24,552 nt of DNA, taken from contig CAZJDV010000033.1 in NCBI GenBank assembly GCA_964544865.1, positions 1 through 24,552 of the forward strand, written 5' to 3'. Of this stretch, positions 1-7,665 are shown one piece after another (position 1 is the stretch's first letter; the number at the start of each line of letters is the position of its first letter). A program made the position numbers and the translations under genes. Under the pieces are notes generated by a model. It worked only from the letters and a program-made list of their open reading frames with translations, was not told where the DNA came from and ran no database searches. Source of the DNA: CAZJDV01 sp964544865 (GTDB taxonomy: Bacteria > Chloroflexota > Dehalococcoidia > Lucifugimonadales > CAJWER01).

Positions 1-1235
1 AGCCAGCCGAAGATGTCGATGCTGTCCCAGCCCTCTTTGTTGTCGCCGCGAGGGGGATAGTAGTTGATGCGGACCTTGTGATAGGCGTCGGCGTAGAGGT
101 CCGGGTACATGTCGGGCTGCAAGATATGCTCCAGCACGCCCAGCTTAGACTCCTCTTTGGTCTTGAAATTCTCGGGCTCGTCGAGCACCTCGCCGTCACG
201 GTTGCCGAGTATGTTCGTGGAGAACCAGCCGTCCATGCCCAGCATCCTCGCCTTTATCATTGGACCGATCACGGTCTTTACGAGGGTCTGGCCAGTCTTG
301 AAGTCCTTGCCGCAGATCGGCACCCCGTTTTCCCGCGCCAGCCTCTCCAGCGCCGGGATGTCCACCGTAAGGTTCGGCGCACCGTTCGCGAACGGCACCC
401 CCTCCAACAGTGCGGCGTAGGCGTAGATCATCGATGGCGCTACACTCTCGTCGTTGTCCTCGAAGCCACCCAGCAAGCTCTCGATGTCCTGATGTACGTC
501 TGTCTCGGTAATGAATTTTTCGGTAGACGCACACCAGATCATCACGAGCCGGTCGCAGTCGTTTTCGGCCTTGAACCGGCGCATGTCCTCGCGGATGGCG
601 TCCACGAGCTCGAGCTTCATAGCCGCGGTCTTGGTGTTGTCGCCCTCGATCCTCTTGACGTACTCCCGGTCGAATACAGCCGGCATCGGCTTGATGGACT
701 TCAGGAAGTCCGAGATTGGCTCAATGTCATCGTGGCGATTGAGCACGCCGCTCTTGATCGCCGCCTCATAGGCGTCGTCCGATATCGGGTCCCACGCCCC
801 GAATACGAGCTGGTCCAGACCCGCCAGGGGCACGAAATCGCGTATCAGGGGCGTCTGCCCGTCCGAGCGCTTCCCGAGGCGGATAGTCGCCATCTGCGAG
901 ATCGACCCCACCGGCTGCCCGGTGCCTCGACGGATGTGCTCAACGCCCGCGATGAAGGTCGAGGACACCGCGCCCAATCCAACCAGAAGCACGCCGAGCT
1001 TTCCCTTGGCCGGATCGATAGACGGGGTCCCCGCCGCGACGAAGTCATTGGGCTCGAGCCCAATACCCTTCTCGCGCGCCAGCTCCAATAGCCGCTCGTG
1101 CCAATGCGACGGTATCCTCGCGGTCTTCGCCCAATACTGCACCGTGCTCTGGCGCTTGCCCAGCAGCAACGCCAGCTTGGTCTGGCCACCGAATCGATCA
1201 ATGATCTGTTTTGCGGGATTCTTGTCTGTGTTCAT
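1..1235 (-). CDS. Inositol-3-phosphate synthase with N-terminal HTH domain (3' end cut by window)
   Basis: Converts glucose-6-phosphate to myo-inositol-3-phosphate with NAD as cofactor; cytoplasmic. The frame is open from the ATG at 1235 to the window edge (411 codons; the last few dozen residues are missing). Residues about 79-95 form the Rossmann motif (GVLLVGLGAVSST), and the visible end carries the hallmark YYPPRGDNKEGWDSIDIFGW. Residues about 10-57, before the Rossmann fold, look like a Cro/YdaS-type helix-turn-helix (GGQTKLALLLGKRQSTVQYW), which the enzyme itself does not need. An in-frame ATG at 1244 would add three residues, but it lies inside the predicted -10 box, so 1235 is preferred. 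There is no Shine-Dalgarno. The product could feed phosphatidylinositol lipids, inositol solutes or mycothiol-like compounds. The enzyme call is firm; the role of the HTH is unknown. Confidence 0.93.
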   Translation of the reverse strand, partial: MNTDKNPAKQIIDRFGGQTKLALLLGKRQSTVQYWAKTARIPSHWHERLLELAREKGIGLEPNDFVAAGTPSIDPAKGKLGVLLVGLGAVSSTFIAGVEHIRRGTGQPVGSISQMATIRLGKRSDGQTPLIRDFVPLAGLDQLVFGAWDPISDDAYEAAIKSGVLNRHDDIEPISDFLKSIKPMPAVFDREYVKRIEGDNTKTAAMKLELVDAIREDMRRFKAENDCDRLVMIWCASTEKFITETDVHQDIESLLGGFEDNDESVAPSMIYAYAALLEGVPFANGAPNLTVDIPALERLARENGVPICGKDFKTGQTLVKTVIGPMIKARMLGMDGWFSTNILGNRDGEVLDEPENFKTKEESKLGVLEHILQPDMYPDLYADAYHKVRINYYPPRGDNKEGWDSIDIFGW

Positions 1236-1242
1236 GGCAGCC

Positions 1243-1272
1243 ATATTACCAATAATTTCGTTAGCAAGTCAA
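1243..1272 (-). promoter_or_regulatory. Sigma-70-type promoter, leaderless start of the inositol-3-phosphate synthase
   Basis: Reading the minus strand, TTGACT (1272-1267) and TAATAT (1248-1243) are 18 bp apart. Seven bases separate the -10 box from the A of the ATG at 1235, so transcription would start at or next to the start codon. This fits the absence of a ribosome binding site. Confidence 0.65.
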
Positions 1273-1408
1273 GCATGGCTGGTTGAGCAAAGACCTGAAT
1301 CGTTTCCCTGCCACGGGTCGCATCCCGGTCCAGGTCCATGCTATCCTCGGCGGCAGGCAGCCGGGCGCGGCAATTGCGACAGGGTCCGGTGCTTCCGAGG
1401 CATGGCAT

Positions 1409-2338
1409 TTGACCAAATCAAGCGATGAAACAAGCCTCCCGCTGCATCGGGCGGCGAGGGCGATTGGGGTCTCGTTTTCCCACGGGGCTGCGCCGCGGGA
1501 CCATTTCGTCGACGTGAACGGGCTTCGTCTGCACTACCTGGACTGGGGGTCTGCGGACGCCCCGCCGCTCCTTATGCTTCACGGAATGGCCCAGACCGCC
1601 CACTCCTGGGACTTCGCGGCGCTGGCGTTTTGCGACCGCTACCGGGTCGTCGCCCTAGACCAGAGGGGGCACGGCGACAGCGACTGGGCGGCCGACGGCG
1701 ACTACACCTTGGACGCCCACCAGCGGGACCTCCAGGCCGCGGTCGAGGCCCTGGGGCTGCGCGACACGGTGTTGATAGGACTCTCGATGGGGGGCAGGAA
1801 CGCGTTCAGCTACGCCGCCCTCCACCCCGAGCGGGTCAGGGCGCTGGTCGTGGTGGACTCCGCGCCCGTGCTGATGCGCTATGGGGCGGAGACCATTCGC
1901 CGGTTCGTGCGCGACATGGACGAGATGGACAGCTTCGAGGAGTTCGTCACCGCGGTGTGGAAATTCAATCCCCGACGGACCGAAGAGCACATCCGTGGGA
2001 GCCTCGAGCACAATCTCAAGCGGCTACCCGGCGGCAGGTGGACCTGGAAGTATGACAAAGCGCTGAGGTCCGGGGCGATACGGCCCTGGTCGGGACCTGA
2101 GCTCATCAGTCGCATGTGGGGGTATGTCGAGCGCGTCCGGTGCCCTACTCTGCTGGTACGCGGCGCCCACAGCAGCGTGCTATCCCAGGATACGGCGGAG
2201 GAGATGGCCGCGCGCCTCGACGACGGCCGGCTCGCCGTCGTCCCGGATGCGGGGCACCTGGTGCCCGGCGACAATCCAGCGGGGTTCCACCGGGCCGTCG
2301 AGGATTTTTTCGAAGAAGTGGGACTTACCGCACTGTGA
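1409..2338 (+). CDS. Alpha/beta hydrolase
   Basis: Single-domain alpha/beta hydrolase, probably an esterase or C-C/epoxide-type hydrolase; cytoplasmic, with no signal peptide. The oxyanion strand LLMLHGMAQTAHSW is followed by the nucleophile elbow GLSMGG (Ser codon at 1784) and the catalytic His in PDAGHLVPGDNP (His codon at 2255). Related enzymes often have Asp after strand 7 (RGAxSDVL); here the sequence is RGAHSSVLS, so the acid may be the Asp in VVVDSAP after strand 6, or may be changed. The start is uncertain. The frame is open from a TTG at 1283, but recognisable sequence begins near 1500; TTG 1409 has a GAGG about 12 bases upstream. The 3' end overlaps the convergent LiaF-like gene by 14 bp. 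The substrate cannot be told. Confidence 0.87.
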   Translation: MTKSSDETSLPLHRAARAIGVSFSHGAAPRDHFVDVNGLRLHYLDWGSADAPPLLMLHGMAQTAHSWDFAALAFCDRYRVVALDQRGHGDSDWAADGDYTLDAHQRDLQAAVEALGLRDTVLIGLSMGGRNAFSYAALHPERVRALVVVDSAPVLMRYGAETIRRFVRDMDEMDSFEEFVTAVWKFNPRRTEEHIRGSLEHNLKRLPGGRWTWKYDKALRSGAIRPWSGPELISRMWGYVERVRCPTLLVRGAHSSVLSQDTAEEMAARLDDGRLAVVPDAGHLVPGDNPAGFHRAVEDFFEEVGLTAL

Positions 2339-3163
2339 TGCTGGACACCTCGACGCGGATGTCGATATTCACCCGGTTCGCGGCGTCCGCGAAACCAGGC
2401 GAAGTGTAGACGCCAGCCGACTTCGGAAACCGCGCTCTGTCGACGTTGATCGAGGACAGGCCCGAGGCCGATGTTATCCTCGCCGCGCCGCCGTCGATCT
2501 GCACGAATACCTCGCCCGCGTCCGCCGGCACAGTAACATCGACATCCGGCGCTCCGGCCGCGATCTCCAGGTCCGTCACCTGCAGGTCGCTCAGATCCAG
2601 GACCATCGACGCGGCGCCGCCGTTCAGTCTGATGGAAAGAGCCGGCGACCGCGAGAGCATGATCTCCCATTCGGCGCTGGAAGCGGACCTGAACCAGCGG
2701 CCGCTCTCCATCGAGAAGCGCACGTCTGCTATGGCGTCCGAACGTCTCAGGCTCGTCACCGCGCCCCGTCCCGGCGTGTCGAACGCAGCTTCGACACGGT
2801 TCGGCGAGCCCTCCGGCAGGGAAGTGATCTTCAGGTCGTCGGCCCCGAACTCAATCTCGATGTCCACGACACTCAGGCCGTCGAGGCACTCCGCCATGCT
2901 GGTTGAGACCTGCTCACCGCCAAGCTCGACCAGGAACGCTGCCCAGGTGACGGCGCCGGCAAGCAGTGCGCCGACCAGGATGGCCGCCAGCCAGGGTGTG
3001 CGCCCTCCACGATCAGGTTGACACCGAAGGCGATGATCAGGACCGGCCAGAGCCGCCACTGCTCCCAGGGTATTACGCCTAGGTTCTGAAGGAGGGGGAC
3101 TCCTCCAACCAGTACAAGTAATAGCGCGAAGACCGGGATGCCGCGGCGGCGCTGCCTCGCCAT
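2325..3163 (-). pseudogene. LiaF-like membrane protein with one-base frameshift
   Basis: Last gene of a three-gene envelope-stress-like operon. The first part, from the ATG at 3163, reads MARQRRRGIPVFALLLVLVG and continues through a second membrane helix (WRLWPVLIIAFGVNLIVEG). The second part, in another frame, gives a third helix (TPWLAAILVGALLAG) and a beta-rich toast-rack domain resembling LiaF C-termini, with repeats such as LDLSDLQVTDLEI and DVDVTVPADAGE. The frames join if one base is missing near 2995-3010, where GGCGC should probably be GGCCGC. Adding one base gives exactly 280 codons. In the LiaFSR system LiaF represses the histidine kinase; no kinase lies here. The ATG follows the upstream stop by one base, so translation is probably coupled. 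Either a true frameshift or a sequence error. Confidence 0.75.
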
Positions 3164-3164
3164 G

Positions 3165-3440
3165 TCATTCGCCTCGCAATCTGCCGAATATGAGCAGCAG
3201 CCGCGGCACGATTATGAGCAGTGGCCAGAAGCGGCTAAAGTCCACGCCGCCGAAAACGTCGAAGTTGTTGAGTGGGAACACGGCGCCCATGAGGACCAGC
3301 AGGACACCCCCGATGAGGCGGCGGCGTGACTCCGCGACCGGGTCGTGCCTGGCCCACCGCCGGGACCTTCGTCGTGAGGGGGCGGGAGCCGCCCCCTCCT
3401 CAGAATCGATCTCAGGCTCGTCCGCCAGGAACTCCGGCAC
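3165..3440 (-). CDS. LiaI/LiaF-like two-helix membrane protein
   Basis: A 91-residue protein from a GTG start at 3440, with AGGA five bases upstream and only a few bases after the pspC stop. The N-terminus (about residues 1-40) is charged and Pro/Arg-rich. Residues about 42-88 carry two membrane helices of the LiaI-LiaF type (RRLIGGVLLVLMGAVFPLNN and FWPLLIIVPRLLLIFGRLRG). These domains are known from envelope-stress operons with PspC and LiaF. It has no enzymatic residues; a structural or sensory membrane role is inferred from the family. It is the only intact gene of the operon. Confidence 0.72.
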   Translation of the reverse strand: MPEFLADEPEIDSEEGAAPAPSRRRSRRWARHDPVAESRRRLIGGVLLVLMGAVFPLNNFDVFGGVDFSRFWPLLIIVPRLLLIFGRLRGE

Positions 3441-3446
3441 GTCGTC

Positions 3447-3640
3447 CTAGGCGACTTCGTCCAAAGGCATGATGAAAACGAGGGCTACATATGCCAGGAT
3501 GGCGGCGCCACCGGTGAAGATGGCCGCGACGACCCAGGCTATGCGGACGAGCATCGGCTCGACGTCCAGGTACTCTGAAGCCCGCCGGAGACGCCGGTGA
3601 GCTTCCTGTCGGTGCTGCTCCGGTAAAATCGCCTCTCCAT
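3447..3640 (-). pseudogene. PspC-domain protein with one-base frameshift
   Basis: First gene of the operon, with a strong GGAGG five to six bases before the ATG at 3640. It begins MERRFYRSSTDRKLTGVSGG, the usual start of PspC proteins. The reading then leaves the frame and resumes as EYLDVEPMLVRIAWVVAAIF, followed by FTGGAAILAYVALVFIMPLDE, the single PspC helix. One missing base at about 3571-3585 (CTTCAGAG in place of CTTGCAGAG) explains the break. With it restored the gene is 65 codons, normal for stand-alone PspC proteins. PspC is an inner-membrane component of the phage-shock envelope response. Confidence 0.8.
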
Positions 3641-3761
3641 GGTTTCCTCCTTCGACTTCCCCGGTACCGGTGACTCTGATCATCGGCGGGCCGCTCCGAA
3701 AGGGCGTCCAGACAAGCATCCTCTGTACTCCGCCAGGGCGAGTCACGGACGCTCCGCTCCG

Positions 3762-4601
3762 CTACCCGATATGCCGGCGGTAGTCGCCGACGAGTTGGGA
3801 CGCGCCTCTCAATATGAATGCCCGCTCGTCGTCGGTCTCGAAGAACAGGGCCCCTTTGCCGACCCACTCCGCCGCAGCCTCCGCGCCAGAGGGGGTCGTG
3901 CCGAACGCGACGCCGTGCTGTTTGCAGATCTCCAGGATGTCCTCCATCGGCCCCCTAACGTCGGGGTGGTCGTAGCCTCCGGGATGGCCCATCTCGATTG
4001 AGAAATCGCCGGGTCCCACGTACACCATGTCCACACCGGGCGTACTGACGATCTCCTCGGCGTTCTCATAGCCCAGCTTCGTCTCGATGTGGACAACGAG
4101 GGTGGTCTCCAGGTCCTGGTCCCCCATCCAGGCCGTCCAGTCGTCGGGCTGGATATAGTCGCTGTTGCCATATCCCGGGGCGACGGCGCGGGTCCCCAGC
4201 GGCGGGAACTTGAGGTAGCCTCGCAGCGTCTCCACCTGCTCCCTGCTCTCCGTCCGGGGAAGCTGAATTCCAACGACGCCGATCTCCAACAACTTGGCCA
4301 CCTCCTGGCGCTCAAGCTGCGGCGTCTTGGCGATCGCGGGCAGGCCGATGTCCCGTGCGGCGGCCACCGTATCGGCAAAGGCCGTGGGCGAGTACATCAC
4401 ATGCTCGTACTCAAAATATACGAAGTCGAACCTGGCCTGCTGATACAGCTTGACGAGCAGGGGCCGGGCGTACTCGTCCAGTATTCCGCCGATCTGGACG
4501 TCGCCGGCGGCCAGCCGGGCCTTGAGCTGGCGGCCCGGCCCACCCTCCGGGTATAGGAACGCTATCCTGGACTCGGCCGATGGCACCTTTGAGACCGACA
4601 T
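3762..4601 (-). CDS. HpcH/HpaI-type aldolase (class II, 2-keto-3-deoxy acid aldolase family)
   Basis: A 279-residue TIM-barrel enzyme expected to cleave or form 2-keto-3-hydroxy acids using a divalent metal; cytoplasmic. Visible family motifs are FEYEH (active-site His), GIQLPRTESREQ, PPLGTR, VVHIETKLG (metal-binding Glu) and VYVGPGDFSIEMG (metal-binding Asp). ATG 4601 is chosen because GGAGG lies about 10 bases upstream and the protein then begins MSVSKVPSAESR; the frame stays open to 4670, but that extension has no support. It lies about 100 bases downstream of a Gfo/Idh dehydrogenase on the same strand, suggesting a small catabolic unit for a sugar acid or related compound. The substrate is unknown. 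Confidence 0.9.
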   Translation of the reverse strand: MSVSKVPSAESRIAFLYPEGGPGRQLKARLAAGDVQIGGILDEYARPLLVKLYQQARFDFVYFEYEHVMYSPTAFADTVAAARDIGLPAIAKTPQLERQEVAKLLEIGVVGIQLPRTESREQVETLRGYLKFPPLGTRAVAPGYGNSDYIQPDDWTAWMGDQDLETTLVVHIETKLGYENAEEIVSTPGVDMVYVGPGDFSIEMGHPGGYDHPDVRGPMEDILEICKQHGVAFGTTPSGAEAAAEWVGKGALFFETDDERAFILRGASQLVGDYRRHIG

Positions 4602-4703
4602 GCGATTTGGACCTCCATGATTGACTTGGGCTGGCGCTTGAGTGGCCGGGCGTACAGTTGTCCGCCCCACGCCGGAAGCACCGCGGCCTCCGCGGTGAGA
4701 CCC

Positions 4704-5816
4704 TTATCTGAACCAGTCGAAGTTTATGCCCAGCGACCGGTCTTTTACGGGCAGGACGACCCGCACGCCGCCTCGCACCGACGACAGCTTTAGGGCGACC
4801 TCGACCTCAAGGGCGACGGCGACCCTCCTGCCCGAATTCTTGGGCTCGTCGAGCCTGCCCTCGATGCAGTCTATGACGTCGGCCAGCGAGTATATGCCGC
4901 CGTAGTGGCCGGTCTGGGGGCCGGGCCAAGGCATCTCCACCCTTCGTACGCCGGCCGGAACGTCTACATCCTGCCACAGCCTCCAGCCATTGTGAGCCAG
5001 ATCGTGCACCATTTCGCCCTTTTCGCCGCTTATGCGGAGCTGGGGCGCCCCCGCCCTGAAGTGGACGACCACGCCGTCCGCCGCGACCATCATGCCCTGG
5101 CCAACGAACTCGTCACTGCCGCCCTCGCGGCACGGCTGGTCACCGACGCCGACGACCCACGCGGGTGCGGCGTCCATGAAGTACGACCAGTTCTGGTGCT
5201 GGGAGGTCGGTGTGGATGTCTCCATGGATACGATGTCGCCGATGGCCCCGCCGGCCAACAGGTCACTCGCCGTGGCGAAGGACGGGTGGGTGGTCGTGAT
5301 GGCGCCGCAGCTCAGGGGAACAGCGGCGTCCGCGCACGACTTCACCATGCGGTCGGCGTCTTCCAGCGTACCGGCCATGGGCTTCTCCGTCACTATCCCC
5401 CTGGCGCCGTTCTCCACGGCCAGGCACGTCAGGTCCGCCCGCCCACTAATGTTGGTGGCGACCGCCACGATGTCAAGCCTTTCCTCGCGGAGCATCGCGG
5501 CGGCATCCGTGTAGAGACGCTCGACGCCATAGCGCTCGCTGAACGCCTGCAGCCGGCTCTCATCGCGGTCCGCTGCGGCGACCAGATCGATGTCGGGGCG
5601 GTCCGACATCGCCTCGGCGTAGGTGGTGGCGAGACCGCCGCGCAAATGTACTTCGTGAAAGTGGAACCTGCGGTGGACGTCCAGCTCCGGCGTTGGACGG
5701 TCGCTGTCCTGAAGATCGAACCTGGGCTGGACCACCGCAGGTCCGGGCCGGTCGGCCAGGTCGTACATCATCCCCATCCATCCCAGTCCTATGACTCCGC
5801 CACGAAACTTGGCCAT
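4704..5816 (-). CDS. Gfo/Idh/MocA-family NAD(P)-dependent oxidoreductase
   Basis: A 370-residue dehydrogenase acting on sugars, inositols or related polyols; cytoplasmic. The N-terminal dinucleotide-binding motif GVIGLGWMG is at residues about 7-15. The family EKP motif appears in ARGIVTEKPMAG. The C-terminal alpha/beta substrate domain follows and the protein ends in NFDWFR. About 45 residues sit between the Rossmann glycines and the second strand (DIDLVAAADRDES), an insertion longer than usual. ATG 5816 is preceded by AAAGGAAG; the open frame to 5954 is upstream read-through without family similarity. It is probably co-transcribed with the downstream aldolase. An inositol dehydrogenase role is conceivable given the nearby inositol phosphate synthase, but the sequence does not show it. 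Confidence 0.9.
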   Translation of the reverse strand: MAKFRGGVIGLGWMGMMYDLADRPGPAVVQPRFDLQDSDRPTPELDVHRRFHFHEVHLRGGLATTYAEAMSDRPDIDLVAAADRDESRLQAFSERYGVERLYTDAAAMLREERLDIVAVATNISGRADLTCLAVENGARGIVTEKPMAGTLEDADRMVKSCADAAVPLSCGAITTTHPSFATASDLLAGGAIGDIVSMETSTPTSQHQNWSYFMDAAPAWVVGVGDQPCREGGSDEFVGQGMMVAADGVVVHFRAGAPQLRISGEKGEMVHDLAHNGWRLWQDVDVPAGVRRVEMPWPGPQTGHYGGIYSLADVIDCIEGRLDEPKNSGRRVAVALEVEVALKLSSVRGGVRVVLPVKDRSLGINFDWFR

Positions 5817-6203
5817 TCGTCTTCCTTTCCAAGCCGCGGGCCGCGAGCGTGACGCCGCGTCCGCACGAGTAGTTACGGCCCCTTGCCGCCGTGGGCCATC
5901 GCAAGGGACACTCGGTGGAGCCGCAGAGGTCGATCTGCACCTGCGTTCCGCCATGATATCACCACTCAGCCGTCAGATGGGCATCACGGCGGCATATCGA
6001 GCCGCAGGGCGGGTGGACATCAGTAACCGGGCGACCCGCGGGGTCTTCGACCGTCGCTCCCGAGGAGGAGTCCTGGACACATCGCCTGACATCATCCCTG
6101 GACATGGGCGAGACTGCTCTTAGAGGCTCTCCTGATGTAACGTCATAGCGAGTTCACGGCGTATACTGAATGAGGAGTCACTAACCACAGGATACGACGG
6201 CTG
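5817..6203. other. Divergent intergenic region (387 bp), no gene seen
   Basis: This separates the minus-strand dehydrogenase from the plus-strand sigma factor. I see no convincing coding frame or RNA gene. A TATACT at 6162-6167 could be a -10 box for the sigma gene, but no good -35 lies 16-18 bp upstream (AACGTC at 6139), so an ECF-type or weak promoter is possible. Confidence 0.4.
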
Positions 6204-6763
6204 GTGAAAGCAAGCCCCAGCGACGCAGAGTTGATCCTGGAATCACAGCGCGACCCGCGTGTGTTTTGGCAGTTCTACGACCGCTGGTCCGAGAAGGTTC
6301 TCGCCTATTTCTACCGGCGGACCCTCGATCCCGAGGACTCCACCGATCTGGTCGCCGAGACGTTCGCGGTAGCCTACCAGCCCCGCGACCACTTTCGCGA
6401 CATCGGCAGACCCGGCGCAGCCTGGCTGTTCGGCATTGCTCGAAAAGCGCTGGGCCGGCACCGTCGAAGACAGGCGGGCGAGCTCAAGGCTGTGCGGCGA
6501 CTCGGGGTCCAGGTCCCGACGCTGGACGACGAATCCATCGACCGGATCGAAGCACTCATCGACATGGAGACCTACGACGCCAGGCTCAGGGCCGACCTCC
6601 GAACGCTCGGTCCGAAAGAGCAGGACGCCCTCCAACTTCGAGTCATGGAGGATATGGACTATCGGGGGTGGCCAGCGCTCTTGGATGTTCTGAGGGTGCG
6701 GCTCGGGTCCGGGTCCACCGAGGGCTGACGCGGCTGGCCGAGGTCCTGGAGGCGCCCCGATGA
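6204..6763 (+). pseudogene. ECF-type sigma-70 factor, frameshifted in region 4
   Basis: Encodes an extracytoplasmic-function sigma factor that would direct RNA polymerase to stress or envelope promoters. From GTG 6204, region 2 reads FWQFYDRWSEKVLAYFYRRT and DLVAETFAVAYQ. The linker then leads to region 4 (LGPKEQDALQLRVMEDMDYR). After that the frame shifts, and the recognition helix ALGCSEGAARVRVHRGLTRL continues one frame over, to a TGA at 6761. One base is missing in the G run at 6664-6668; GAG is expected. Restored length is 187 codons, normal for the family. As read, the protein loses the region 4.2 helix and would not bind a -35 element. The stop overlaps the next ATG (ATGA), typical of sigma/anti-sigma pairs. 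Confidence 0.82.
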
Positions 6764-6906
6764 GCGACATGCCGTTCCTCGAACTCCTCGGACATGGGAT
6801 GAGGCGCGCCTCGCGAGATGATCGTGGCGTCACAAGGTGCTCTCGCTTTACGTGGGCCGTCACCCTGATGGGCGGCGTGGCTGGGATCTCCCGGAGAGCG
6901 ATCTAA
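6760..6906 (+). CDS. Short ORF after the sigma factor, possible anti-sigma remnant
   Basis: A 48-residue ORF whose ATG overlaps the sigma stop as ATGA. It begins MSDMPFLELLGHGMRRASRD and has a weak hydrophobic stretch (FTWAVTLMGGVAGI). Position and coupling suggest the start of an anti-sigma or partner membrane protein, but it stops after 48 codons and shows no zinc-binding anti-sigma motif. More likely a truncated remnant than a functional gene. Confidence 0.35.
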   Translation: MSDMPFLELLGHGMRRASRDDRGVTRCSRFTWAVTLMGGVAGISRRAI

Positions 6907-7260
6907 AACCGATCGACGTGGATGGGCTCCGTCTATAAACTCCGCGCGCGACGACTCCGGGTATTTCATCTATTTCTTCGAACTAGACGGCACGTGGTTC
7001 GATGCTATTGGCAGGACCTGGAATGACATGTCGACGCTGCCAGCGACGGAGGTGGCCAGAACGGCGACGTCCCTGGTGGCATATCGGGCCGAACGGTGGG
7101 ACGACATTGCGGCTGTCGTGCCCACCGTGCCCGTGCTCATCGCGCTGCCTGCTCTCCAGAGTGCGAGTGGTGTCTGTGGTCGAAGGTTTGGATGCTGGGT
7201 GGTGGGATAGACAGCCCAAGCCCCCGATGGCAGGTGCAGGCCGGCCGGGAGACATCGTTC
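6907..7260 (+). other. Decayed region with an unrecognised coding-like fragment
   Basis: About 350 bp without a complete gene. One frame at about 6930-7210 reads like genuine protein (GYFIYFFELDGTWFDAIGRT, then MSTLPATEVARTATSLVAYR and a hydrophobic VVPTVPVLIALPAL segment) but has no good start; the first ATG in frame is 7028. I do not recognise the family. It may be the tail of the sigma partner gene, separated from its start by indels. Confidence 0.3.
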
Positions 7261-7645
7261 ATGGCGACCCGTACGGAAATAATCGCTGCCGGAATGCTGT
7301 CAGCTCTCCTGATATTCACCGCTTTCGCGGTGTCCGGCTCCTCTCCAACGGCCCCCCAGTCGCCGACGCAAGCGACGCGCCCACCGTGTTCGCCGGCTAT
7401 CTCGCGGAGCTTGACGGCGCGGGCAGCACGGACCCCGATGGGGACGAGCTCACCTACGAGTGGACTATGCAGAGCAGGCCCGAAGACAGCGCCATCGAGC
7501 TTGTGACCCCGGATATGGCGACTGTCTCATTCACGCCCGACATCCCGGGAGAATACGTGGTCAGCCTGGCCGTGAGTGACGGAAAACTGGCGAGCCCGCC
7601 TGCCCAGGTGGTCGTTGTGGCCCGACCGTGGCTCACCGACGAGGC

Positions 7646-7665
7646 GGGCGGGCGGGCGGGCCGGG
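7646..7665 (+). repeat. GGGC tandem repeat / G-quadruplex motif
   Basis: Five GGG runs (7646, 7650, 7654, 7658, 7663) are separated by C, C, C and CC. It meets the usual G-quadruplex rule and is a tetranucleotide repeat. It lies where the coding frame of the PKD/ASPIC protein changes, so slippage or sequencing error there is plausible. Confidence 0.7.

Noticed and set aside
78..1091. 337-codon plus-strand frame opposite the inositol-3-phosphate synthase
   Set aside because: It has no family motifs; it is the antisense shadow of a gene with clear hallmark motifs on the other strand.
3641..3761. Promoter between the aldolase and the PspC operon
   Set aside because: I could not find a -35/-10 pair with acceptable spacing; the operon may be read through from upstream or use an ECF sigma.
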